From Phenylobacterium kunshanense (lineage in GTDB: Bacteria > Pseudomonadota > Alphaproteobacteria > Caulobacterales > Caulobacteraceae), in NCBI RefSeq assembly GCF_003254525.1, contig NZ_QFYS01000006.1, positions 124,001-188,000 of the forward strand: a stretch of DNA of 64,000 bases. Direction: 5' to 3'. Shown piece after piece: positions 57,222 to 64,000 of the stretch. Every line of letters begins with the position of its first letter. Position 1 is the first letter of the stretch. The translations under genes and the position numbers were made by a program. The notes beneath the pieces are model-generated. The model had not been told where the DNA came from, did not search any database, and worked only from the letters and a program-made list of their open reading frames with translations.

Positions 57222-57656
57222 TCATCCGGCATCCAACAGCGCCAAGGTCGCCGGATCAGGCTGGCCTGCATAGTATCGCGCCAGCGCCTCGGTAAACGCC
57301 CGCTCTCCCGGCGCCGCAGCCGCGAACAGGGTCAGGCACGAGCGGAACTTTCGATCGTCTGGGCTGCCGAGAACCTCGTGGGCGGTGCGCCCCTGGAGGC
57401 CGTTCATGGCCTCCACACAGGCCATCAGGCGCGGACCGAGGATCGGATGGGCGAGGTAGGCGCGGGCCTCGGCCAGAGAGGCGATGGCATAGCGCTGGGC
57501 CATGGGGCTCGAGCCCAGGCCGGCGAGCTGGGGCAGGACGAACCACATCCAGTGCGTGCGCTTGCGGCCGGCGCGCAGCTCGGTCAGGGCATGAGCGTAG
57601 GTCTCGCCGGCGTCCTGGGCCTCGACGAACCGCTGGAGGTCGAAGGGGTCGTGCAT
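57222..57656 (-). CDS. DUF1810 protein
   Basis: A 144-residue protein of the DUF1810 family (YfeH-like fold, related to calpastatin-named entries): DPFDLQRFVEAQDAGETYAHALTELRAGRKRTHWMWFVLPQLAGLG, RYAIASLAEARAYLAHPILGPRL and SPDDRKFRSCLTLF. The K-R-x-H-W-M-W-F-x-x-P core is diagnostic. Function unknown. It is divergent from the MAPEG gene and upstream of the RNA methyltransferase by 93 bases. Confidence 0.9.
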   Translation of the reverse strand: MHDPFDLQRFVEAQDAGETYAHALTELRAGRKRTHWMWFVLPQLAGLGSSPMAQRYAIASLAEARAYLAHPILGPRLMACVEAMNGLQGRTAHEVLGSPDDRKFRSCLTLFAAAAPGERAFTEALARYYAGQPDPATLALLDAG

Positions 57657-57754
57657 GGCGGGAGGATGCCACGGCGAACGGCGGCTGTCCGTGCGCGGCT
57701 CGCCCGCGAACCGTGTTACGCGGAGACCTCGCGCGTTGGTCGCAGGAGGGCCTC

Positions 57755-58153
57755 ATGTCGTGGGAAATCTGGATGCTGTTCGGCGCCATGGTGCTAGGGC
57801 TGGTCCACCTGTCAGCCGCCTCGTTCACGTTCAAGGCGCAGGTCGGAAACGCCTACACCGTGGGAGCACGGGACGAGGACCTGCGACCAGCCGGGGTCGC
57901 CGGGCGGCTGGACCGGGCCCAGCGGAACTTCCTGGAGACCTTTTCGATCTTCGCGGCCGCAGTCCTGATGCTGGAGATGCGCAGCCGCACCGGGACCTGG
58001 GTCGGGGAAATCGGCGCAACGCTCTATCTCGCGGGAAGAGTCCTGTTCCTGCCGCTTTACGCCGCCGGCGTCCCCTGGCTTCGAACCTTCTCCTGGAACG
58101 CTGCCACCCTGGGGCTGGTGATGGTGATGGCGGCGATGTTCGTGGGCGACTAA
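57755..58153 (+). CDS. MAPEG family membrane protein, second copy
   Basis: A 132-residue four-helix membrane protein. The MAPEG pattern is visible in VGARDEDLRPAGVAGRLDRAQRNFLETFSIFAAAVLM, where R-x-x-R-A-x-x-N-F-x-E-T is the family motif, and LYLAGRVLFLPLYAAGVPWLRTFSW. It is distinct in sequence from the copy at 24755. The start at 57755 has AGGAGG 4-6 bases ahead. The substrate is unknown; glutathione conjugation or lipid-related chemistry is typical of the family. Confidence 0.87.
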   Translation: MSWEIWMLFGAMVLGLVHLSAASFTFKAQVGNAYTVGARDEDLRPAGVAGRLDRAQRNFLETFSIFAAAVLMLEMRSRTGTWVGEIGATLYLAGRVLFLPLYAAGVPWLRTFSWNAATLGLVMVMAAMFVGD

Positions 58154-58274
58154 GGGCCGGGCCCTGCCGCCGAGCGATCCGGGGGTGACAAGCGTCCCAG
58201 GCTCGTCTTTGCTGCGCCGCCCGGTGATTTCCGGGCCAAGAGCACACCGATATTTCGAAGGGACGGATTACCCC

Positions 58275-58682
58275 ATGCCGCCACGCATGCTGCCGGAGCC
58301 TACGCCGGAGACACGCCATTTCTGGGACGGATGCCGGGAGGGCGAGCTGCGCCTCCAGCGTTGCGTCGCCTGCACCGAGAGCTATTTCCCGCCGCGGCCG
58401 TTCTGCCCCAAGTGCGGGAACCGCGAGGTCGAGGTCTACAAGGCCAGCGGCCAAGGCGTGCTCTGGAGCTACGTCATCAACCACCGCCCGCGCCCCGACA
58501 TGGGGACGGAGCCCTACGCCATCGCGGTGGTTAAGCTGGCCGAGGGGCCGACCATGATGACGAACATCGTGGACTGCCCGCAGACGCCCGAGGCGCTGCA
58601 GCTCGACATGCCGCTCAAGGTGTCGTTCTCCAAGCAGACCGACGACATCACCCTGCCCCTGTTCGCGCCGGCCCAAGGGTGA
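58275..58682 (+). CDS. DUF35 OB-fold protein with zinc ribbon
   Basis: A 135-residue acyl-CoA-associated OB-fold protein. The rubredoxin-like zinc ribbon is C-x2-C (RCVAC) and C-x2-C (FCPKC) near residues 34-55, followed by the OB strands GQGVLWSYVINHRPRP, PYAIAVVKLAEGPTMMTNIVDC and LPLFAPA. Such proteins form complexes with thiolase-like enzymes and acyl-CoA hydratases. Here the next gene is a thiolase whose GTG overlaps its stop. The start at 58275 is the ATG that gives the normal N-terminus. Confidence 0.9.
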   Translation: MPPRMLPEPTPETRHFWDGCREGELRLQRCVACTESYFPPRPFCPKCGNREVEVYKASGQGVLWSYVINHRPRPDMGTEPYAIAVVKLAEGPTMMTNIVDCPQTPEALQLDMPLKVSFSKQTDDITLPLFAPAQG

Positions 58683-59830
58683 GCCACATGAAGCCGAAAT
58701 CCGTCGCGGTCGTCGGGGCCGCCGAGACCACCCGCATGGGCAAGATCCCGGACCAGTCGGTGATCGCCCTCCACGCCGACGCCGCGCTGAACGCCATGGC
58801 CGACGCGGGGCTCAAGCCGTCGGACATCGACGGCGTCGCCACCGCCGGGATCAGCCCGGTGGAGCTGGCCCACTACCTGGGGATCAAGCCCACCTACGCC
58901 GACGGCACGTCGGTCGGCGGCTGCTCGTTCATGCTGCACGTCCGCCACGCGGCGGCGGCGATCAACGCGGGCCTCGCCAAGACCATCCTGATCACCCACG
59001 GCGAGAGCGGCCGCAGCCGCGTGGGCGCCGGCGGGTTCGGGCGTTCGCCGTCCAGCCTGATGGGCCAGTTCGAGATGCCCTACGGCGTGACCACCCCACC
59101 GACCATGTTCACGGTCCCGGTGCTGCGCTACCTCAAGACCTACGGCCTTTCCGAAGAAGACTTGGCCTGGGTGGCGGTGATCCAGCGCGAGTGGGCGGCC
59201 AAGAACCCGCGTGCCAGCATGAAGGACCCGATCACCGTCGACGACGTGCTGAACTCGCCGATGATCGCCTGGCCATTCCGCCTCCTCATGTGCTGCCTCG
59301 TCACCGACGGCGGCGGGGCGCTGATCCTGACCTCGGCCGACCGCGCGAAGGACTTCCCCCGCAAGCCTGTCTACGTGCTGGGCACGGGTGAGAGCGTCGA
59401 GACGCCGATGGTCTCGCAGATGTACGATTTCACCTCGTCGACGGCGTTCAAGATCTCCGGGAAGAAGGCGTTCGAGACGGCCGGGATCAGCCACGCCGAC
59501 GTGGACCACCTGATGATCTATGACGCCTTCGCCCACCTGCCGCTGTACGGCCTGGAGGACCTGGGCTTCTGCAAGCCGGGCGAGGCCGCGGCCTTCATCC
59601 GGGAGCGGAACACCGCCATCGGGGGGAAGCTGCCGCTGAACACCAACGGCGGCGGCCTCTCGTACATGCACTCCGGGATGTACGGCATGTACGCCCTGCA
59701 GGAGAGCGTTCGGCAGATGCGCGGGATCGCCCCCGCCCAGGTGCCGGACGCGAAGATCAGCGTCTGCCATGGCGTCGGCGGCATGTTCGCCGCGTCGGGC
59801 ACGATCATCTTCTCGAACGAGGCGCCCTGA
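58679..59830 (+). CDS. SCP2-type thiolase family protein
   Basis: A 383-residue thiolase-fold enzyme of the SCPx/DitF-like subgroup that pairs with DUF35 proteins in acyl-CoA metabolism. The nucleophile region is TSVGGCSFMLHVRHAAAAI with C82, and the C-terminal CHGVGGMFAASGTIIF contains the catalytic His. TDGGGALILTSADRA and NTNGGGLSYMHSGMYGMYA are typical. The GTG start at 58679 overlaps the previous stop (GTGA); an ATG at 58688 is an alternative. It may perform a retro-Claisen or acyl transfer step on a large acyl-CoA. Substrate unknown. Confidence 0.88.
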   Translation: MSHMKPKSVAVVGAAETTRMGKIPDQSVIALHADAALNAMADAGLKPSDIDGVATAGISPVELAHYLGIKPTYADGTSVGGCSFMLHVRHAAAAINAGLAKTILITHGESGRSRVGAGGFGRSPSSLMGQFEMPYGVTTPPTMFTVPVLRYLKTYGLSEEDLAWVAVIQREWAAKNPRASMKDPITVDDVLNSPMIAWPFRLLMCCLVTDGGGALILTSADRAKDFPRKPVYVLGTGESVETPMVSQMYDFTSSTAFKISGKKAFETAGISHADVDHLMIYDAFAHLPLYGLEDLGFCKPGEAAAFIRERNTAIGGKLPLNTNGGGLSYMHSGMYGMYALQESVRQMRGIAPAQVPDAKISVCHGVGGMFAASGTIIFSNEAP

Positions 59831-61293
59831 TGCGGGCGGCGTGGCTGGCGGCGCTCGCCGCGCTGTCGGCCACGCCCGCCTTCGCAGGAACCCTGACGCT
59901 GACCGGGGTGATGACCGGCGCCGACCATCAGACCTTTCGCGAGGTCCCGTTCCGCGTGCCGGCCGGGACCACCGCTGTCACCGTGGAATTCGCCTACACT
60001 GGCAAGGACGAGAAGTCGGCTATCGACCTCGGCCTGCGCGACCCACAGCGGTTCCGGGGCTGGAGCGGCGGGAACAAGGCGCGGTTCACCGTGACCGAGA
60101 CCTGGGCCACGCCGTCCTACCTGCCCGGTCCGCTGCCAGCCGGCGAATGGCGGCTGATCCTGGGCGTGCCCAACCTGCGGAAGGATGGGCGCGCGGAATA
60201 CACGGCGAAGATCACCCTAAACGACAGCCCCGTCTTCCATGGATTCGCCGAGGCGCCGCTGAAGTCCGGCCTCGGCTGGTACCGCGGCGACCTGCACCTG
60301 CACACGGGTCACTCGGACGGGTCCTGCGCCGGACGGACGGGCCAGCGCGTCCCCTGCCCGCTGTTCCGCACGCTGGAGGCGGCCGCCGGACGCGGTCTCG
60401 ATTTCGTGGCGGTGACCGAGCACAACACCACCTCGCACCACCAGGCCCTGGCCGAGCTGCAGCCCCTCTTTGGCGACCTGCTTCTGATCCCCGGGCGCGA
60501 GATCACCACCTTCCGAGGCCACATGAACGTGCTCGGCGTGACCGCCCCACTGGACTTCCAGCTCGGAGCCCCCCGGGCGCCGAGCCTTGACACCATCCTC
60601 GACCAGGTGGCGGCCGCCGGCGGGTTGGCGTCGGTCAACCACCCCGGCCTGCCTTCGGGCGAGGTCTGCATGGGCTGCGGCTGGACGGCCCCGACGGGCG
60701 ACAGCCGGATCCAGGCGGTCGAGGTGGTCAACGGCGCCATTAGTTCCGGTCCGCTCTCCGGGATCGGCTTCTGGGAGGCCAGGCTGAACGAGGGACGGCG
60801 GATCACAGCGGTCGGCGGCTCGGACAATCACGACCCAGCCCTGGCGGGCGACCGCGCCGTCGGCGTGCCCACGACGGTCGTCCATGCCGAGAACCTCAGC
60901 CAGGACGCCATCCTGGCGGGGCTGCGGGCCGGCCACGCCTTCGTCGACGTCCAGGGCTCGCCCGACCGCCTGCTGGACATGACGGCCGAAGCCAACGGCG
61001 TCACCGCGCGGATGGGCGATGTCCTGAGCCTCGGGCCCGGCAAGGACGCGCGGCTTCGCCTCCGCGTGAAGGGCGCGGCGGGCGGACGGCTGGTCTTCCG
61101 CGCCGACGCGGCGACCCGGGTGCTGGAGCCACGGACGCTGGCCGGGGACGACGAGACCGTGGACCTGGCGGTGGCCGGGGCGGCGGGCCGTCACTGGCTC
61201 CGGGCTGTAGTCGTCGACGCCGATGGCCGGCCGTGGCTGATCGGAAACCCGATCTACCTCGACGGGGATCAGGCGGCCGCTTCGGCCCCCTGA
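59830..61293 (+). CDS. Secreted PHP-type (CehA/McbA-like) metallohydrolase
   Basis: A 487-residue protein with a signal peptide (cleavage near AFA at 19). An N-terminal beta-rich domain of ~130 residues precedes a PHP metal-hydrolase domain: YRGDLHLHTGHSDGSC (HxHTxHSDG), FVAVTEHNTTSHH, GREITTF, SVNHPG and VGGSDNHDP carry the metal ligands. CehA and McbA hydrolyse carbamates, but many relatives are phosphoesterases. It overlaps the thiolase stop (ATGA), an odd pairing of an exported enzyme with cytoplasmic ones. The C-terminus ends convergent with the hybrid kinase, overlapping by 25 bases. Confidence 0.85.
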   Translation: MRAAWLAALAALSATPAFAGTLTLTGVMTGADHQTFREVPFRVPAGTTAVTVEFAYTGKDEKSAIDLGLRDPQRFRGWSGGNKARFTVTETWATPSYLPGPLPAGEWRLILGVPNLRKDGRAEYTAKITLNDSPVFHGFAEAPLKSGLGWYRGDLHLHTGHSDGSCAGRTGQRVPCPLFRTLEAAAGRGLDFVAVTEHNTTSHHQALAELQPLFGDLLLIPGREITTFRGHMNVLGVTAPLDFQLGAPRAPSLDTILDQVAAAGGLASVNHPGLPSGEVCMGCGWTAPTGDSRIQAVEVVNGAISSGPLSGIGFWEARLNEGRRITAVGGSDNHDPALAGDRAVGVPTTVVHAENLSQDAILAGLRAGHAFVDVQGSPDRLLDMTAEANGVTARMGDVLSLGPGKDARLRLRVKGAAGGRLVFRADAATRVLEPRTLAGDDETVDLAVAGAAGRHWLRAVVVDADGRPWLIGNPIYLDGDQAAASAP

Positions 61294-63770
61294 GCGCGCC
61301 CGGCCATCGCCTGCACGATCGCCGCGATCAGCGCATCCGCGCGGATCGGCTTGGAGAGGTGGGCGTCGGCCCCGGCCTCGTGGCTGGCCCGTACGTGCTC
61401 GTCCAGGGCGTTGGCGGTCAGCATGATCACCGGCGTGCGCGGACGGTCCTCGGCCGCTTCCCACGCCCGGAGCTGCGCCGTCGCCGACAGGCCGTCCAGC
61501 TCGGGCATCTGCATGTCCATCAGCACCACGTCGAACGACGCCGCCCGAAGGGCGTCCAGGGCCTGGACGCCGTTCTCGACGACCACCGGCTGGATACCCA
61601 CGGCGCCCAGCACGAGCTGCACGACCTGCTGGTTGGTCGGATGGTCCTCAGCCAGCAGCACCCGCGCGCCCGCGATGTCGACCGCCTCGAACGGATCCTC
61701 GGCCGCCTCCACCGCCTCGCCCTCCACGGTTTCCAGCGGAACCGTGACGGTGAACACCGAGCCCGCGCCAGGCGTGGACGTCACGTCCACCACCCCGCCC
61801 ATCAGCTCCACGAGCGAGCGGCTGATCGCCAGGCCCAGGCCCGTGCCGCCGAACCGCCGGCGGATGGAATCGTCGGCCTGTTCGAACCGACGGAAGAGCC
61901 GCTGGCGGACCTCCTCGTCGAAGCCGATGCCGGTGTCGCGGACGCTGAACCTCACCTCGTCGTCCGCGAGGTCGACCGACAGCCGCACCTCGCCCGCTTC
62001 GGTGAACTTCACCGCGTTGGAGAGGAGGTTCGAGAGCACCTGGGTCAGGCGCACGGTGTCCCCGGCGAAGCGCCGGTCGGCGCCCGGTGCGACGCTCCAC
62101 CCGAAATCCAGCCCCTTGGCCTCGGCCGACGCCCGGTGCAGCTCGGCGATCCGGCCGACGAGCGTCGACATGTCGAAAGTGTCGTGGGTCAGCTTGATCT
62201 CGCCGGCCTCGATCTTCGAGAAATCGAGGATATCGGTGAGCACGCGCTCAAGCAGCCGGCCCGACGAGACGATCAGCTCAGCCAGCTCGCGCCCGCGCGG
62301 CGTCGCCTGCTCGCGCGAAAGCGTCTCGGAGACGGCGATGACGCCGTTCAGCGGTGTCCGCAGCTCATGGCTCATGTTGGCCAGGAAGCGCGACTTCTCG
62401 GCGTTGGCGCGCTCGAGCTGGGCGGTGCGCTCGGCGACGCGGTCCTCCAGCGACGCCATCACCCCGTCGACCTTCTCGCGCTCGGACACCAGGGCGCGCG
62501 CCAGCACGCCGATCTCGTCCTGGCGGCCGGCCTCAGCGCCCAGGTCCGGCCGGGCGATCTCGCCTGGCGCAGCCGGTTCGCAGGAGGCGGCCAGGCGCTG
62601 CAGCGGCCAGGTGATCGTCCGGCGGGCCACGAAGATGAAGACCAGGATCTGGACCACGGTAGCGACAGCGCCGAGCAGCAAGACCCAGGAGGCCGATCTG
62701 ACCGCGGACTTCGCCACCGCGGCCTTGGGATAGGCCAGCATCAGGTACCAGTCGGGCCCATGCAGCCGCCCGTAGGCGACGATCTGCTGGCCGTCGGGGC
62801 TGTCGACCACGCCGCTCGCGCGACCGTCCCGTGCGATGACCGCCACCAGCGATTTCAGTCCGAGCCGCTTCTCGTAGGCGGCCAGGACGCTCTCCTTTGC
62901 CTGACCGGGTGTGCGGAAGCCTGGGTACGAGATGAGCTCGCCCTTGCTGGTGACGATCAGCCCGGTAGCGCCGGGCAGCGACGTCTTGACCGCGTTCGCC
63001 AGGAAGCCCGTCAACTCAATCGACGACCCGAAGGCCCCCACATGACGACCGTCCACATAGACCGGCGTCAAACAGCCCGTGGCCAGCCGATCGCCCACCG
63101 TGTCCTGGACTAGCCGCTGCAGGCTGGTGCAGCGGGTGCGGCGCTGGGGATCGTTCGCCGGCTGGGTCAGGGAGGAAATCTCCTCCTGGGAGATGTCCAG
63201 GTCGGCGGGCGCGTCGTGCCGATAAAACATCAGCTTGTCGGGCCGCTGAGGCCCGAACATCACCAGCCGCGTCTTCGGCGGGGTGAAGAAGTAGAAGTTG
63301 TCGTAGTCCTTCTGAGCCGCCTGGCCGAAGTTGGCCACCAGCTCGAACGCCGCAACCAGCGTCCGTCTCTCGTCACGGGTCATCTCGTCGGGCTGGGTCA
63401 GAAGCGCGCCCATTCCGTAGATGTAGCTGCCGTTCTTCTGGACCCCGTCGAACCAGGCGTCCGCGCTCCGGCGCGAGCCATCCGGACGCTTCGGAAAGTA
63501 TTCGTCGGCGAGCCGGTCCACCTCGGCGTCAGACAGCCGCGCCATGCGTCGCGCCAGCTCCTCGCCGGCCGCCTCGTGCAGGGCGGCCAGGTTCGAGAAC
63601 CGTCGTTCGACGTTGCTGGTGCGCTCTGCGACGTAGTCCTGAAGGTAGGCCACCTGTCGGTTCGACAGTTCGCGCTGAAACACCAGGAAACCGGCCAGCG
63701 TGGTCAGGAGGGTCAGGATCAGGGACGTCAGGCCGATGCTGACCAGGAACCTGCGCGACAGTGATTTCAT
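61269..63770 (-). CDS. Hybrid histidine kinase with large periplasmic sensor
   Basis: An 833-residue inner membrane kinase. TM1 is about 8-31, the periplasmic sensor about 32-360 with strands that suggest a double Cache fold (GLIVTSKGELISYPGF and YGRLHGPDWYLMLAYPKA), TM2 about 361-383, HAMP about 384-435, a short coiled coil, HisKA with H468 in NMSHELRTP, an ATPase domain with N box NLLSNAVKF and DTGIGFDEE, and a receiver with D752 in VLMDMQMP. An Hpt partner would be needed and is not in the window. Confidence 0.93.
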   Translation of the reverse strand: MKSLSRRFLVSIGLTSLILTLLTTLAGFLVFQRELSNRQVAYLQDYVAERTSNVERRFSNLAALHEAAGEELARRMARLSDAEVDRLADEYFPKRPDGSRRSADAWFDGVQKNGSYIYGMGALLTQPDEMTRDERRTLVAAFELVANFGQAAQKDYDNFYFFTPPKTRLVMFGPQRPDKLMFYRHDAPADLDISQEEISSLTQPANDPQRRTRCTSLQRLVQDTVGDRLATGCLTPVYVDGRHVGAFGSSIELTGFLANAVKTSLPGATGLIVTSKGELISYPGFRTPGQAKESVLAAYEKRLGLKSLVAVIARDGRASGVVDSPDGQQIVAYGRLHGPDWYLMLAYPKAAVAKSAVRSASWVLLLGAVATVVQILVFIFVARRTITWPLQRLAASCEPAAPGEIARPDLGAEAGRQDEIGVLARALVSEREKVDGVMASLEDRVAERTAQLERANAEKSRFLANMSHELRTPLNGVIAVSETLSREQATPRGRELAELIVSSGRLLERVLTDILDFSKIEAGEIKLTHDTFDMSTLVGRIAELHRASAEAKGLDFGWSVAPGADRRFAGDTVRLTQVLSNLLSNAVKFTEAGEVRLSVDLADDEVRFSVRDTGIGFDEEVRQRLFRRFEQADDSIRRRFGGTGLGLAISRSLVELMGGVVDVTSTPGAGSVFTVTVPLETVEGEAVEAAEDPFEAVDIAGARVLLAEDHPTNQQVVQLVLGAVGIQPVVVENGVQALDALRAASFDVVLMDMQMPELDGLSATAQLRAWEAAEDRPRTPVIMLTANALDEHVRASHEAGADAHLSKPIRADALIAAIVQAMAGRAQGAEAAA

Positions 63771-63861
63771 GGCCCGGCCGGGATTCCCAAGTCACGGGCA
63801 TTCTTGAACCTTTTTGGTTGAGACGGCGTAACCGAGCTTGGCCTTGCGCGTTGTGGCGGCC

Positions 63862-64000
63862 ATGGACCATCCGACGGACCTCGACTGCATCATTATCGGC
63901 GCCGGCCCGGCGGGACTGACCGCCGCGATCTACCTCGCCCGCTTCCGGCGCCGCTTCAGGGTGATCGAGACCGGAGAAAGCCGGGCCGGCTGGATTCCGC
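63862..64000 (+). CDS. FAD/NAD(P)-dependent oxidoreductase, 3' truncated by window edge
   Basis: The first 46 codons of a flavoprotein. The N-terminal dinucleotide-binding motif CIIIGAGPAGLTAAIYLARF and the VIETGES acidic end of strand 2 match thioredoxin-reductase-like proteins. The rest lies outside the window, so the redox Cys pair cannot be checked. Divergent from the hybrid kinase gene. Confidence 0.85.
   Translation, partial: MDHPTDLDCIIIGAGPAGLTAAIYLARFRRRFRVIETGESRAGWIP

Overview
The window is 64 kb of GC-rich chromosome from an alphaproteobacterium, most likely a member of the Caulobacteraceae (Phenylobacterium or Caulobacter relative). The inference rests on a TonB-dependent receptor, two direct-repeat LexA boxes of the alphaproteobacterial form GTTC-N7-GTTC, a DUF4170 gene linked to cysQ and pmbA, an msbA/DUF374/waaA/lpxK lipid A set, PEPxxWA-CTERM proteins and many GTG/TTG starts. 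No rRNA, tRNA, CRISPR array, prophage or insertion sequence was recognised. Gene density is very high, and convergent neighbours commonly overlap at their stop codons.

Layout. 1-3.6 kb: the 3' part of tldD, then a TonB-dependent receptor whose ribosome binding site lies in a hairpin. 3.6-9.3 kb: a POT peptide transporter, a DUF427 protein and a minus-strand run (rsmE, gshA, GFA protein, CYTH-like protein) tied to glutathione and rRNA modification. 9.4-16.5 kb: a PPK2 kinase, an SOS-boxed YcaQ-like DNA repair glycosylase, an ABC exporter with a possible leader peptide, ubiA, and a TetR/fatty acid desaturase pair with a clear operator. 16.5-23.2 kb: a hybrid histidine kinase, an ETF-beta lysine methyltransferase homologue, an SOS-boxed VOC protein, a secreted trypsin-like protease, a methyltransferase, a YjbR protein and a PEP-CTERM protein. 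23.2-27.6 kb: ubiD, a MAPEG protein, pmbA (tldE, partner of the tldD at the left edge), cysQ and DUF4170.

27.6-41.7 kb: the lipid A group msbA-DUF374 and waaA-lpxK, interrupted twice. The first interruption starts at a palindrome-rich repeat and holds a phosphatase, a FrnE-type protein, a second PEP-CTERM protein and an unusual fusion of two LuxR-like helix-turn-helix segments to an alpha/beta hydrolase. The second holds an SDR, a benzaldehyde-lyase-like ThDP enzyme, a TetR regulator and a His-rich CDF metal exporter.

41.7-64 kb: two acyl-CoA-type phosphotransferases, purD, a sensorless HisKA_2 kinase, a SemiSWEET transporter, a TPR O-GlcNAc-transferase-like protein, an AttH-like/P450/phosphotransferase cluster, small regulators, a YgiQ-type radical SAM protein, an RsmB-type RNA methyltransferase, a second MAPEG protein, a translationally coupled DUF35/thiolase/PHP-hydrolase operon, a large hybrid kinase and the start of a flavoprotein oxidoreductase.

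The most notable signals are the two SOS boxes in front of genes that are not classical SOS members, the double-HTH/hydrolase fusion with Asp at the nucleophile position, the benzaldehyde-lyase-like enzyme with conserved active-site residues, the short Pro-Pro-Pro leader peptide followed by a hairpin before an ABC exporter, and several near-perfect operator palindromes.
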